NCBI GenBank assembly: GCA_051294375.1
Contig: CM119265.1
Span: 5,324,355-5,388,354, forward strand
From: Paraspadella gotoi
Lineage: Eukaryota > Chaetognatha
Reading direction: 5' to 3'
DNA: 64,000 nt
Shown here piece by piece: positions 1-13,520 of this stretch (position 1 is its first letter; the number at the start of each line of letters is the position of its first letter). The notes under the pieces are model-generated. The model made no database searches. It saw only the letters and a program-made list of their open reading frames with translations, and was not told the origin of the DNA. A program made the position numbers and the translations under genes.

Positions 1-2310
1 TCATTTTGTTTCCTACTTTCACGGCCATTCAACAATGACGACGACTAATCTAAGCGTCACCCTTTGAGCAATGAGCATCTCCCTTTTTCCCTTCCGAGCC
101 ACGCTAATTTCCTCACCAACGAACTATTTACCCTAGAAAAGCGTCGGTACCGCCCCTTCCACCGGCTCAGAGCCCTACTTTAAGCCCAGGCGAAACAAGT
201 GGGTCACGATAATCTTGGATCGCTCGTAAAGAGGGCGTCGCGGTTGTCCACGTTCCCCCCCCCCTTAGTTTCCCTCGCGCTGGAATCCGTCGCGCCTCGT
301 TTCCCAGTTTTCCCAGATTAATTCGCTTAGGCGGAATTTAATTTCCTGGGTTTATTTTTCAACGAGTTAATCGGGCTCCTTGTTCACGTCTCACGAAGTT
401 AAGGTGAACGATCGAACGTGCGGAAAAAAAAAAAAATTTCTTGGTCGGTTGAGGAGAATAAAAAACCCAGAAAAATGGGGTTAGTTTTTTGGAATGTATC
501 ATGACCTAACATTACGGGGTGATATTCTCGAAATTTTATGCTGCTCAGTACATTTATATTCGATTGATAACCCTCTCTTTTTATATTCTCAACTGTATCA
601 TTTCCCTCTCAACATTTACGTCATTTCTTTTTATTCTGACTATTTTTTTTTATTTTGCGCTTGTCTCTACATTTCTCCCTCTTGGATTTTTATTCCGCTC
701 ATTTCATATTTTTTTTCCGCTTCATTGTCCAAAAAAATCATATATTCCACATGAACTGAATTCAATGAAATTAATTGAGCATGTAAATGAAACGTAGATA
801 TTTAAATCCTTGACTCAATGCAGGTTTTCGGTCCCAACATTAAAGCCATTTCAGGGTAAATCGTCGCTGAAAATCCGGAACTAAAAAAGAAATAACTAAT
901 ATCCGTGTTGGGCAATATTTAATATCGAAAATGTCGATAAAAATCAACAACGAAACAGATTGCCAATTCCGATGCTTCAATAACGGATTGTTTTGTTTGT
1001 TTTTTGTTTGTTTTTTTCGCAAATCCAGATTTCAGTCGTCAGAATCAAACGCGACCGAATGTGGCGAAAAGCGGATGAATCGGGAAAATCCCGGATGTAA
1101 TTAGAAGTCCTTTAATTCACTTTTTGTTTTTAAATTGAAGCTTTTATTTTTAGAATAAAAAAAGTGGTTCCGCGTCTCTAAATTGAATAGGATGGTTGAA
1201 ACGAGGGGGGGGGACTGGATGCTTGATTAAATATCGGGAATGTATGTGAGAAAAAATAGGAAATAGATGTAAGGGAGGAAAGATGACAATGGGGAAAGAT
1301 GACAATGTCATCCACAATGCGTAGATGACAATGATACTTCGAATTCGAGAGTCTAATCTGTTTGCAAAGTAAAAGAGAGATAATTGAGATTATTTAAAAT
1401 CGGACATGTTTCGGTTCAGCGCAAAAAGTTTTGACATTTGTAAAACAATACAGAGAGTCTAATCAAAATTATTCCTGTCAGTCAGAGTTAAGCATTTTCG
1501 TTACTAGATCGGGTTGTGAGACGCGAAAGTCTGCCACTAGTTATTTGCTTGGCGACATCTCTCAACCTGAACCGAGATTAGATCTAGAATTTGAACTCTC
1601 ATACTCACAATTGCATAACTCCTTTTGGTTTTAAACCTTCTTTTAAAATCATTTCCTAATCGGTAGAGTTATATTATAAGATGCTCATCAGCTTTGAACG
1701 TCACGTCTCAAACGTGATTCGTTGGATGACGTTTTATACATAGCAGACGACAAAGAATTTCTAGGGTAAGAAAGAGAAACGAACCGTGAAAACGAGGACG
1801 AATATATGAACGACAAGTCTGATGGAAAGGGGGAAAGGAGCGGAAGGATCGGATGGGGTTTGCAGACAGGGTGGCCCATGGGGCGCCGGGGCGAGTATAG
1901 TCGATGGGAAATGGAGCGAAGACGAACGCGATCAGAATCGGGAAGAAACTTTCTTTTTCTCACGAATTTCGCTCACGACTTTTGTCTTCTCACGGTGATT
2001 CACGATTCTGTGAAAAATTCGTTTCTAGTCTTTTATCGAGCTGCTATTCACATTTTCTGTAAAAAAAAAAAAAAAATCAGTTTTAACTGTCAGGATAATT
2101 TGGAGATTCAATAGGAGATTATGGAAGATAAAGTTTTTATATTTGTATTCTCAATTTAAATATATTTGGTAATCTTTGGATGTTTGAATTGGAATTAAAT
2201 AATACAAAATTGTCTTTATCTTTTCCAAAGAAAACGGACGTGCTAGGGACAAGATGCTAGTTATCTTCGCCACACCATCAGCGCTCAAAGGCATAATAAA
2301 AGATAGGAGG
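1..2310. other. no gene recognised
   Basis: The first 480 bp are balanced in composition and the rest is AT-rich. The only local structure is a few GATGACAATG repeats near 1283-1335. The short frames have no coding character. Confidence 0.5.
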
Positions 2311-2320
2311 GAAGAGAGAG

Positions 2321-2372
<52 letters not shown>
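2311..2372. repeat. (GA)n tract
   Basis: GA repeat with one GAAGAG interruption. Confidence 0.97.
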
Positions 2373-2375
<3 letters not shown>

Positions 2376-2950
2376 AGTGAAGAAGAAAGATGGTGAGGAC
2401 AGCTGCACAGAGTGAGGTCAATGGTGAAGAGACGAAGAAAAAGATAAAAAGAAATGGAAAAAATAAAAATCAGGAGAAAAACAGAATCGCGCAAACAAAA
2501 GATAAATAAAATAATCTTTTAAATCAGGTTAAATGCAAAACAGTATTGAACTGAAAAAAACCGAGTTGAAAATTAAAAGCAATTTATTGAATAACTGTAC
2601 ACTGGACAATGTACAATGTACACTCAGTAATTGTACGATACCTACAAGCTCAATCGAATCTCTCCACCCAAGACACTTTTCAATACACTTAGATAAATTT
2701 TAATTTCTATATTATATCCATTCTGTTCAAAGAATTGCTTGCATTCCAATTCCATCTATCCGTTTTTCTTGGTCGACGAAAGGGCAAAGGTCATTCGAAA
2801 GGCCCGATCGTCACCAAGTGGAATCAGAAGGGGGAACCCGGGAACCTGAGAAGATCGGGTCATTGAAGATGGATCAAAGCAATTATGTCGGGAGGACAAG
2901 GAAAGCCTCGGACTGGCTTGGCGAACCTAAAGAAACAATTTACTAGCGAG

Positions 2951-2951
2951 A

Positions 2952-3034
<83 letters not shown>
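2951..3034. repeat. (GA)n tract
   Basis: GA repeat with three GGA interruptions. Confidence 0.97.
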
Positions 3035-3040
<6 letters not shown>

Positions 3041-3185
3041 AAATCGACGCCAAAAGTGGCGGCAGCTGGGGGAGAAGGAGACGTAAAACGCCCGTCGAAA
3101 AAAAAACCCTCTCTCGCCCGATGACGCCTCGCTGCGGTGGCGCGCGAAACGACGCGTGTAATGACGGTGCGATGTCGCGCTTTCT

Positions 3186-3186
<1 letters not shown>

Positions 3187-3269
<83 letters not shown>
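3187..3269. repeat. (GA)n tract
   Basis: GA repeat with a single AAG interruption. It and the preceding tract flank a GC-rich 150 bp segment. Confidence 0.97.
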
Positions 3270-3271
<2 letters not shown>

Positions 3272-3349
3272 TGAGGGTGAACGAAGCGCGAGAGGGGGTG
3301 AACCAAAAAAAAAAAAAAAAAACCACGGCGAGGAATTGGTCGAGTCGAT

Positions 3350-4175
3350 GAGGCGTGGTCTCGGCTTGCGATGCGATTTTGACTCTGCTAATCGTCGGGT
3401 GGAACGGTAATCTTGCGTCGTCGTGGTCTTATTGGTCGAGATCGAGGTTTGTCTTACGTAGTAGCGGAAAATCATACTAATGTTTTTTTTTCCCAAAAGT
3501 TATAAATAGAGATAAAGAAAGTGCTTGAACTTGAAGAAGGCGAGAAGAGAGAAAAATTAAATTTAAAAACAAAAATGGAAAAGAGAAACGAAATTTGAAA
3601 CAGAGGAGAGAAGTCGTTAAATAGCAACACAAAAAACGGAAAATGAAAATAAAAAAAAAAAAAAAAACAGTAGTCGAACCTAAAAATGCCGACACGTTTT
3701 TTTTCATTGGAAGAATTCTACGTATCTCTAGAGCTCTCTTTTTCTCACGCGTTCTTCAACTCTCACACTATCAAACTGTCGCCCTCTTACTCTCAGGCTC
3801 TTTAGCACTCTTTCACGCTTGCAGTCTCACAGTATCTCAATTCTCACAACCTCAACCGCTCACACTCTCCCTCTTTCAAGTTCCTCAACTCTCACACACT
3901 CGAATTTTCGCCCTGTTTGTCTCCAGCTCGTTCGCACTTTTACACTCTCATACATTCGCACTCAACACTGCCTCATACTCTCACTTTCATTCTCTCTCTC
4001 GCATCTTCCCTCGCGAGAACTAGTCGCTTTTCAAAAGGAAATTCCCTCGGAAAAATTGTTCCGTTTTTAGCAGGTGCTGATTTCTACCAGGTGCCCGTCC
4101 AGAGTCTCAGGTGCGAATCTGGCCAAACGTCTCAAGGAGTTGATTAATGGAACCAAAAAGCGATTCTCGACCCTT

Positions 4176-4232
<57 letters not shown>

Positions 4233-5590
4233 ATTAGGTATGTGCAACTTTGGACTAGAAAGAAGGTTTGTTGAGGACCGAGACGAACATAAGGGGCGGG
4301 GTTCTTTAACTCGCCTATGATACAATTTTTAGATAGCCATGGAGACTAAGATCCCAGATCAGCTCTTTGGAAATTGCGCCTGATCTAAATCTCTGCCCTT
4401 CGACGTTCAAAGCACATTTTGCATTTCAGGATTTTGAAGTCAACTATGAAGGCAGTGACAAATAGTAATTGTAATAAGCATGGAAAAACATTTAAAATTG
4501 CTGAGAAGTGTGTCCCTTTTATACGTAAAAGAACTAAAAAACGACTTTTACATCAAAATTAATGACGGAACACAAAAACCAATTTCTAAAATTGCCCAGT
4601 GTTTTGCAGTAAAATGGTGCTAGCGACGCGATGCATACGTATAAGATCGCTCCAAAGTTTGTCCGGGAGTAAAGAAACGTTGGAGCAATTAACTGGCTTT
4701 GTTTCGGTTCCCATTAAAGAAAAGTAATTATTCAGTGAACGGCCCCGCTGCTTTCAAGTCGAAACCCCAGTGAGTAAACGAAGTTAAACGAGGGGGGATA
4801 TAACCGCCTCTGAGCACCTCTCCCCATCCCAGTACCCGTGATTAAAACAGTTTTAAACAATATTATTATTAAATTCAATTCAATTTTTAATTATTGATTT
4901 TTTATTATTAATTTTTAATTAATAATTTTGATTTTATTTTTCACTTTTTTGAAAAGCTTTTGATTACCTCGTTAACTTGTTAATTCTAAACTTAAACGTG
5001 CTATGATTGAAACATTGCACAATGCACATAACACAGATGACGATGAAATTGTTTTTAAATCTAATTTTTTTTCCACGAAAGCGCGCTAACTTTTATTTTG
5101 CTGTTTTCGTTAGTTGTTAAGGTAATTTATATTCACCTCTCTCCCGTTCCTACTATTACGAAAATAGAAATTCTAGGAAAAATAGGATCGAATCGGTGAA
5201 ATCGTCTCCAACGCTATCGCCGTGTCCGTTTTAACCGGTAAGTTTTTATTTCTCATCCTCACCTAATGGGTGTCAACTTTTGCAGAAGGGGAAGAGAGAG
5301 CGAGATAGAAAGATAAAGACAGAGAAAGAGAAAGTGGGACACTGAGAAAACATACCAGTATAATTGCATAAACAGTTAAACATGAATATTAATTAAAACT
5401 GAACGAGAAAGGAAGAAAATATTTAAAAACTGCCGAGTAATGAATTTTCATCCATAAAGATTTAAAAAAACAGTTAAGAAAATCAAAAGCGGAAATTTCT
5501 GAGAAATTAAGATGAGAGAAGGAAATTCGTTTCAAAGGAAATTAAGAAACGTTCACCCATGGAATGAATAGAGGAGAAAAGAAGAATTTT
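3350..5590. other. no gene recognised
   Basis: Between the GA/CT tracts lie a diffuse CTCACACTCTC-type pyrimidine area (3730-4010) and AT-rich DNA. I see no splice-bounded frame or element ends. Confidence 0.5.
4179..4227. repeat. (CT)n tract
   Basis: Nearly perfect CT repeat. Confidence 0.97.
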
Positions 5591-5646
<56 letters not shown>

Positions 5647-5652
5647 AGAGAG
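5591..5652. repeat. (GA)n tract
   Basis: GA repeat with two interruptions. Confidence 0.97.
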
Positions 5653-6463
5653 GTACGCTGAAAAAATGGTCAATTCTTACATTCATTGTAGTTATTTCTT
5701 TCGTAATTCAGTCCATAAAAACGTCAAGAACCTTGTCACTCGAGAATTCAGTTGAGTCGCCAAATCCCAAAACCGATCAACGTCGAAACGGATCAAACTG
5801 ATTTCGTCCTTCCTCCCCCCCCCAAAAAAAAAACGAAAGTTCGTGGCCTTAAAACGACCGAGCGCATTAGCTTCAGCGACGCCCGGGAACAATTAATAGA
5901 ATTAATCTGTAGTGAATGGCTGTCGGCGCGACTCCTCTATTCCCGGGTGGGAAAATAATTAAAAGGTCGTAGGGAATTTAAGTTTAAAAAAGGTGACGTT
6001 CAAAATCATAGCGTCGTTGTTGTGTTCCGAAAAACGATTGTTTTAAAGATTCGAAATAGTCTTGAAAAGCAGATTGGCCACTTTTCACAAAGATATCAAC
6101 GTCCGAAATATCGTCGTTATTTCCTTTCGTCGTCGTTACTTTAATCTGGTTTTTCCCCCCCCCCAAAAAAAAACTGTCTTACAAATAATTTCGCATCTAA
6201 TTACGTACATATCAAAACCTCAACATGACACTGACGTTGAACTTAATGAAAGCCAGGAAATTTGAAGAAGGACCACTGTGAATTAGTGACATACATAAAC
6301 GACAGTAAAAAATAAACAAATATGCGTTCATACATACGCTTTCTACTCACGCGCTTGGGAAAGTTTTTTTTCTCCGGAAGACGAGAAGGTGATGAAAAAC
6401 AAGACGAAGGAGAAAAACAAGGGAGGGAGTAAAAGGAGGAAAATGAATCAAAACAAAGCATCA

Positions 6464-6488
6464 GCGACGACGACGACGACGACGACGA
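6464..6488. repeat. (ACG)n tract
   Basis: About eight GAC units; non-coding by context. Confidence 0.9.
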
Positions 6489-6826
6489 CTCTGCTAGGAG
6501 TGGGTAAAACGATGCCCTTCCTCGTCATCTTGTGGCTTCGAGGCGAAAGAAAATAAACGCTCGCCGCAGAGAGGCGTTTTAATTCTAGTCAACTTTACTT
6601 AATTCATTATTAGTAGAAGGTCATTTTTTGGTGGCACCTTTTATTATTCTAAGATCAAACAATTAAAATAAGTCAAATATCTACTACGTAAGTCAGGAAT
6701 GATATCAGGTGCCACCATTTGTCACTGCTATCAGAATCATGGGCCGAGAAGCCATTGGCGAAGCCTAAAAGTAAAGTAGGAGAGCAGATCGATTTAGCCC
6801 GCGATAAACATTAAACAAACTCTAAA

Positions 6827-6829
<3 letters not shown>

Positions 6830-6868
<39 letters not shown>

Positions 6869-6995
6869 GCAACGTAATTGAGCAAACGGCGCGTGTTCAC
6901 CACGAATGCGCGCGATTATCACGTTGCCGTCGGCCGCCATCAACCTTGGGGTCGAAGATCGACAACGCAGGGAAAGAGAGAGAGAGAAGAGAGAG

Positions 6996-7050
<55 letters not shown>
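6830..7050. repeat. (CT)n and (GA)n pair in inverted arrangement
   Basis: A (CT)n tract at 6830-6862 and a (GA)n tract at 6972-7050 flank about 110 bp of GC-rich sequence, so the segment can fold as a long hairpin. Confidence 0.9.
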
Positions 7051-7052
<2 letters not shown>

Positions 7053-7159
7053 CCAATTTTTCGGTTTTCTGGATTGCATTCATTTTTTTTTCCAAGCCGA
7101 AGAAATATAGCTTCTTGCGGACCCAAGGAGCCCTCTCAAGTCTCAACGAAGAATGCCCC

Positions 7160-7392
7160 TATTCTATTCTATTCTATTCTATTCTATTCTATCCTATTCT
7201 AATCTGTACTATACTATTCTATTCTATTCTATTCTATTCTATTCTATTCTATTCTATTATGTTCTATACTATTCTATTCTATTCTATTCTATTCTATTCT
7301 ATTCTATTCTATTCTATTCTATTCTATATTATTCTATTCTATTCTATTCTATTCTATTCTATTCTATTCTGTTCCCTTCTATTCTATTCTAG
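7160..7392. repeat. (ATTCT)n pentanucleotide array
   Basis: About 45 units of ATTCT, interrupted in a few places (for example atgttctatact, ctatatt). The tyrosine/serine/isoleucine/leucine frame across it is a repeat artefact. Confidence 0.97.
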
Positions 7393-8555
7393 CGACTATA
7401 CCTCGACATCGCCAACCTCCATGCCCCAAAATGTTGGCGATGGTGAAGATCTTGGGAGAATTCGATGATTTTGAAAATCAAGGCATGGTGGGGAAAGGTA
7501 GCGACGCCAAAGTCATAAACGAAATCTTTATCATAATTTTGATATTCTATCTACAAAGAATTCATCAGTTAAAAAACATTTGAAAGTGTTTTGAGTACCA
7601 AAGTTATCTCGTTTATTAACAGTTTAAATACTGTACATAATTTTTTTTTTTGGCTGGCACGTTAAAATTTATTCAGTGAGAAATTAAGGGTTTTTTTGGT
7701 GCCATTCGCATTCATTGACTGAGCTAAGATTCCGGTTGTTTATGATTTCACGTCTATGATTTTCAAGGCAAAGATGAGAAAGTTAAGCCGATTCTTTGGA
7801 TTGTCGATTTGTGAATGTCGATGGGGTTGGGAAAATGGGATGAGGGCGAGAACTGTGCCGATGGAAGCTTTAAAGTGAAAGAGCGAGCGTGGAGAAGCAA
7901 GAGTCGAATTCTGGGTCAGGGACCGGTCGTTAACGAGGGCGAAGCGAATTTAACAGAAAATTCAATTTGTATTCACTACATGACACAGTGTAAGAAAACG
8001 ACAATACGTTTGTAGTATAATGATCTTCTAAATGGGAAAACCATCGCGGAGGGACGACGCTGGACGAAAATGGAACGGGTTCGCGAGAAACCTGGTTATT
8101 AACCAGTGGTTAATGGTTATCGGAGGACACGAGAAGTACATTAGCAAATAGTTTAGTGGGAATTATGTAGAAGTGATCGAAGGAGGAATAAGTTAAATGC
8201 GAACATGAAAAAGTATACTGTGATTGAGAACTCACTAGATAATAAATTTGGGTTTGCAATGAGGATAGAAAAGAAAAAGAGAGATAGTAGATAGTAGAAA
8301 AAAGGTAGTGTAGAGGGGAAATAGAAGAAAAGATGGCGCGATGGGTTTGGATGCAATGTAAAGACGGAACCGCCGGAACCCAGTCCGGAAAAGGTGCTTC
8401 GCGAGGCTAGAGAGAGGCTCGCGGGGTCGACGAGCCGACGAAGTTAATTGGAAGAAGTAAAACTGGATTCGTGGTAAATGATTGATGATTTCGCTCACCC
8501 CGCGCGGAGCAGATTGGAAGAATGGGAGGAAAAGGGCGAGGGAAAGGGGAGGAAA

Positions 8556-8558
<3 letters not shown>

Positions 8559-8631
<73 letters not shown>

Positions 8632-8632
8632 A
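8559..8632. repeat. (GA)n tract
   Basis: Uninterrupted AG repeat of about 36 units inside a purine-rich strand. Confidence 0.97.
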
Positions 8633-8969
8633 GACAGAAAGACAGGAAGAAGAAGTCAGAAACCAGGAAGACTCGTAGAGCAACCTGCGAAATGGCGGTT
8701 CTGAAATAAATGGTTGAATGGTAATTAGTAATGGAAGGAAAGAGTAATGGGTAAAGGGCTAGAGAATAATAGAGAGAGTTGGAAAGAGGAAAGAAAGAAC
8801 TAGGAAAATAATCGGTTGCACTAATTTCGAATGATCGATATTCTCGACTTTTATTTTTTTTAAATTTTTATATTTTTTTTAAATTCTTTTTAATTTTTCC
8901 AATATAAAATGAATCAAAATTCAATCTCAGCCAATATTTTTTAATCAGCCAATATAGTTATTAGTGAAT

Positions 8970-9125
8970 ACAGCTATTACAGCTGATACAGGTTATTGCA
9001 CAATTCAGGTGATACAGTCAATACAACTGATACAGCTGCTACGGTCGAAAGAACTGATAAAGCCAAAGCAGCTGATACAGCCATTAAAGCTAGTGCAACC
9101 AATACATCTGATACAGCGGTTCTGA
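8970..9125. repeat. degenerate 9-bp repeat with CAGCTG E-boxes
   Basis: The phrase GATACAGCT or close variants recurs about fifteen times. Three exact CAGCTG palindromes occur within about 95 bp. A 9-bp period keeps frames open on both strands, but no gene context is visible. Confidence 0.7.
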
Positions 9126-9439
9126 GATGATCGATAAAACCCATTTGAGACCGTTGCAAAACGAGAGAGGAAAAGAGATCCCGACTTTATAAAGATTTAC
9201 CGAGAGATTCAAATGTCCGTTAAGTTCAGTAAAGGACTTTCGCCGAGTCAAAGCCTTCGAGTTGTCATCAAAAGTTTATTAGAGGTGACTGAACCGACCA
9301 GCCTCTCCTCGGCATATCAATTGGTCGATAATCGAAAATGTCGTGATCGCCGAAGCCACTTTGGGCGGGAAGTGATCAAAACGCAATACCTGAATCAGCG
9401 ATGAATGGCGTTGGTTACAGAGAACTAAAGAAAGAAAAA

Positions 9440-9552
<113 letters not shown>

Positions 9553-9779
9553 GTTCCCGTCTTAATGGGGCGTCGAAAATCGATGAAATGGGCAGGGAAG
9601 AGAAATAGGGACGGTGGTCAAAGAAGCCAAGTCCTATATATCTCTTCTCATTCACTTTTCTCTTCTCCTTAATAACTAAAGACGCGGAGAATTCTCGCCG
9701 CGGGAGATAGCTCGTCCTTTGCCTGTAAATAACGAGAAGCATCGTTAAAACGGAAAAAAAAACACGTTAAAACCGATAA

Positions 9780-10019
9780 TACAATTGAAACATTCTTTGA
9801 AATATTTTCCACTTCATTGATAGGGAAGCCAGGTACTTTGGGAGTGAATAAACGAGACTGTGAGAGAGTCTTGATTGAAAGCTTGCAGGGACCTGCTATG
9901 TCATTATCTTGTAAGAGTGATGGAGGCCTTAAACCACCAAAGCCTGTCCAAAGTCAGGGGCAAGATAGCTTATTTATTGAATGAATGGATAATTTTTATA
10001 TTGGTTGTACCAATTTCAT
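9780..10019 (+). repeat. dispersed repeat family R1, 5'-truncated copy
   Basis: This copy is near-identical to 31570-31792 and 24620-24867. It lacks the first ~90 bp of the full unit and ends in ATTGGTTGTACCAATTTCAT, which can form a TTGGT/ACCAA hairpin. Truncation at the left with a constant right end suggests retroposition, but no A-tail or protein frame is seen. Confidence 0.85.
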
Positions 10020-10357
10020 TGATTGGATGGTGATTTAGATCAAAGAGATCTGGAGAAAAATGTTACTTCATCTAGTGATATTCGTTATATTATTTATAAC
10101 ATTTTCCACTTTTGAGTCTGACTTTTTAGAAACAAATAATAAGCTTGTCAAAATATTTTCATTTCTCTTCTCTCAAGATGGCGAAGAAGAACAAGCGAGA
10201 TATCTCTCTCTTTTCTTTTTCGAATAAACACGTTTTTTTTCTTTCCTCTCACGAGACAAGAAACGATTGACGATAAAAGATTATTTGAAAAGAGAGGGGA
10301 AAAAAGAAATTCCAGTGTTTTCTTCTTATTTTCCTCCTATTTTCTTTCTTTTATTTA

Positions 10358-10444
<87 letters not shown>

Positions 10445-10462
10445 CTCTCTCTCTCTCTCTCT
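10358..10462. repeat. (CT)n tract
   Basis: CT repeat with TTC and GTGT interruptions. Confidence 0.97.
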
Positions 10463-10738
10463 TTTTCTCTCGTGATGGTGCCAAGGTCACAATCGCTCAC
10501 ATTCTCTCTATTCAAATTCACATCCGGGGAATAATGCTCCCTCTCTCTTGGAGGTGAAACGTTAGCGACGACGGCGACGACAAAGACGACGACCAGACAT
10601 TCTAGACACTTCCGGTTTACAGCGTCAAAGACGCGGGGAGCGAATCGACAAAGTCTACGGACCCAAAAAATGCCTTTTCGCTTTAATTCGCTGAATATCT
10701 ACTCGATTTTTGAGATCTTTTCGCGTTTACTTAGTGGT

Positions 10739-11379
10739 AGCCAAAGCCGATGAAATTTAAATGCTAATGTATACAGCGTTAAAATAATCTATCATGATAT
10801 TATAATGGTATTAAAATATTTTTTGTCAAAAATGCTTTCTTCTGAGGGTATTATATTAAATTATTATATTATTATATTAAAATATTATATTACTCTATAG
10901 AGAAAAAATCATTTTTTGAAATCTTAAATTTTTTTGATGGTTTCTGATAGAGCATAATGAGTTAATCAAGAAATATAATTACAGCTTTTAAAATATTTTT
11001 ACATTTTTTCAATAAACATCTATAAAAAAAATTATAAAATCATCGAAAGATGATGATGATGACAATTTTTTTATAGTTTTTATTATTTTTGACACACTCA
11101 TAAAAATATTTAAAAAATAATTATACGAAAATAATTATACTTTGTGTAGACCATATTTTATGAGCTATCTGAATCTGGTCTTAAAATTTAAAAATTATAA
11201 AAAAATTTTTTGGCTTTTCCTATCTATAAATAAATATTAAAAAAATTAATTACTAGGGTATAGAGCCATATAAGAAATTTTTTGTCCTTTGAAAGTATTC
11301 TTAAAAATATATAAATATTCGTTTGAGCATGTACTCGCTCTAAATTTTTGACTCACCCCATTGAGTTGCGCTACCCCTT
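10739..11379. mobile_element. hAT-like non-autonomous DNA element (copy 1)
   Basis: This is a second, diverged copy of the element in the SLC1 intron, in the same orientation and of similar length (about 641 bp). The shared part is clearest from about 10914 onward and ends with actcaccccattgagt and a run of C. Possible 8-bp target duplications TTAGTGGT and TTAGTGGG flank it, with one mismatch. The exact ends are less certain than in the other copy because the terminal repeats resemble the flanks. No coding capacity is visible. Confidence 0.65.
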
Positions 11380-11901
11380 TTAGTGGGTCATGTTTTTTAT
11401 ATCGATTTTTTTACGGTATATTTTTTATGTATTTTTTACATTTTTTTTTAATTTCTTGAACCGTTTAATCTTGCAAGAATCCAGCAATACTATAAAAACT
11501 TTAAGTTGAACAAAGACCCATGAGGTAAGTGATAGAATAGCGTGAGAATAGCATTAAAATAGCATTAAGTTATGATTCGTTGGTTAATTCAATGGTCTCT
11601 CAATACTTTGGCTCATTTCCTTAAACGACAAAGGACAAAGGAACAAAAGCCTAATCAGTACAAACGTTTAAAAAAGTATTGAAATTGAATTGTATTAAAT
11701 TAGAATTGAATTGAAATTTATTCACGCCGGTCTCTTTGCCTCGCCTGATTTTCCTCGCTTAATCCAAGAATTCCGGCGCATATACATACTAAACAAAATT
11801 CTTTTCACAAATAAATTTCTTTAGTTTCTTCAGCGTTTAAAATGCTTTGAATTCGATTGAACGTGACAGAAGACAAGATAGACGGCGTCGGTAGAGATAA
11901 A

Positions 11902-11913
11902 GAGGGAGAGAGA

Positions 11914-11968
<55 letters not shown>
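11902..11968. repeat. (GA)n tract
   Basis: GA repeat with GGG interruptions on the left. Confidence 0.97.
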
Positions 11969-11969
<1 letters not shown>

Positions 11970-11970
<1 letters not shown>

Positions 11971-12860
11971 GAGAAGAAAAATGAGAATTCAGTTCCAATT
12001 TGTCAGTTTGGACTCCAGACGGGATGGACGGACTTACGGACACGACGTTAGGATCAACTTAACGAAGGTTAATGGAGGAAGAAAGGAGGAAGCGCGGGGG
12101 CAGTTGGACCTCTGGAATCTGGATTGTGAAATAAATGGGTCACCGGGACGTGATGGTGGCGCAAAACTGGTTGAGGACCACTTGGTGCAATGGTTGGGGA
12201 TGGTGGTCTTATCATGGTGGCCCTGTTACTTATTAGTGGATCGTCGAGAGGTAAAATAAGTGGAGGGACGAGTTGGTAAATAAATGAACTTAACAGCAAA
12301 ATATATTTAAATCTAAAATCAAAAAAAGTTTAAAAAATTCTTAAATATTAAACGATAGATTTTGACTTTTTCGAGATCCCCCCCCCACCCCAAAAAAAAA
12401 ATGAAAAGCGCCTAAAAAATATAAGGAAAAAAAGATAGACGCCTCCGACACGACGAAAGCCGAGAAGAAAAATTGAAGTGTCTTTTCACGAGGTTTCGAG
12501 GTTGATTTGATTTAAATTCGTCGCAGGGAGGCGCGGGTCCCCGTACATCGTGTGGTGGGGCGTGATCCTCACGATTGAAAGAAAAAAGACAACGACGACA
12601 ACAAAACCGCAACATACGATTTATAGACACATGTCGTAAGGATATAGTAGCTATTTATATAACAACTGACAAACCACGCGGCGACAGTCGCGACCCGCAT
12701 AATAAAACAGACCCCAAATAATTGCTGACTTTTGGTTTCTGCGCCGATGACGAATGGCATCCCGTCGGGAAAAACGCGATAATTCAAATTCCAGATTTGT
12801 GTCCACGACGGGAGGGCGTTTGAGGCCGACGGAAGAAGATGGCTTGAATCGAATGCGACA

Positions 12861-12893
<33 letters not shown>

Positions 12894-13140
12894 TTGAACA
12901 AAGAAAAACAAAATAACAATCTCAAGAATCAAAAACAAATAGCGTCTCAACAATTGTTGTCACGATAACGTTAATGATAATGATAGCAAGACGACGACAG
13001 TCCATCAGTGAAATATCACGATGAAAAAAACTAAAATTAAATTTCGATTTCGAAATTTTTTTTCTTTCAGATGTACATTTTTAACGCGTCTTCGAATGAC
13101 AGCTATTTTCTAACGGCGCTTATAAAATTGTCACCATGTA
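11970..13140. other. no gene recognised
   Basis: Mixed-composition DNA with a GGTGGTGG-like area at 12.05-12.25 kb and a poly-C/poly-A junction at 12378-12401. No supported coding structure. Confidence 0.5.
12860..12892. repeat. (ACG)n tract
   Basis: About eleven ACG units; a similar but looser ACGACG cluster occurs again near 12990. Confidence 0.9.
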
Positions 13141-13312
13141 TTGTATATATTATTATTATTATTATTATTATTATATTTGTTTTGCCAAGAATGTCGTTAC
13201 ATTTTTTTCTATCTCTCTTTGTCGCCGTTGGTTAAACAAAACCAAAGAATACGTAGAGAAACTGCGTTGCCATCTGTGAAAAAATGTTTCCACGTTTCCA
13301 CTTTTCTCCGTT

Positions 13313-13520
13313 CCCTTACCTTATTTTTTGCTTCAATCTTTTCCTTTCAAGATCCGATGGCTATTTTCCTTTTCCTTTTCCCTTACCTTATTTCTTGCTT
13401 CAATCTTTTCCTTTCAAGATCCGATGGCTATTTTCCTTTTCCTTTTCCTTTTCCCTTACCTTATTTTTTGCTCCAATCTTTTCCTTTCAAGAACCGATGG
13501 CTATTTTCCTTTTCTTCTTC
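13313..13520. repeat. tandem repeat, 67-73 bp, three copies
   Basis: Units start CCCTTACCTTATTT at 13313, 13380 and 13453 and share TTTCAAGATCCGATGGCTAT. Spacing differs only by the number of CTTTTC units. Confidence 0.9.

Noticed and set aside
2860-3500. Long Ser-Leu or Arg-Glu frames
   Set aside because: They are translations of (GA/CT)n repeats and recur at every such tract, with no splice structure or non-repeat domain.
6878-7468. 196-residue frame rich in FYSIL
   Set aside because: It is the (ATTCT)n array joined to a GA tract; the pentamer keeps all frames open.
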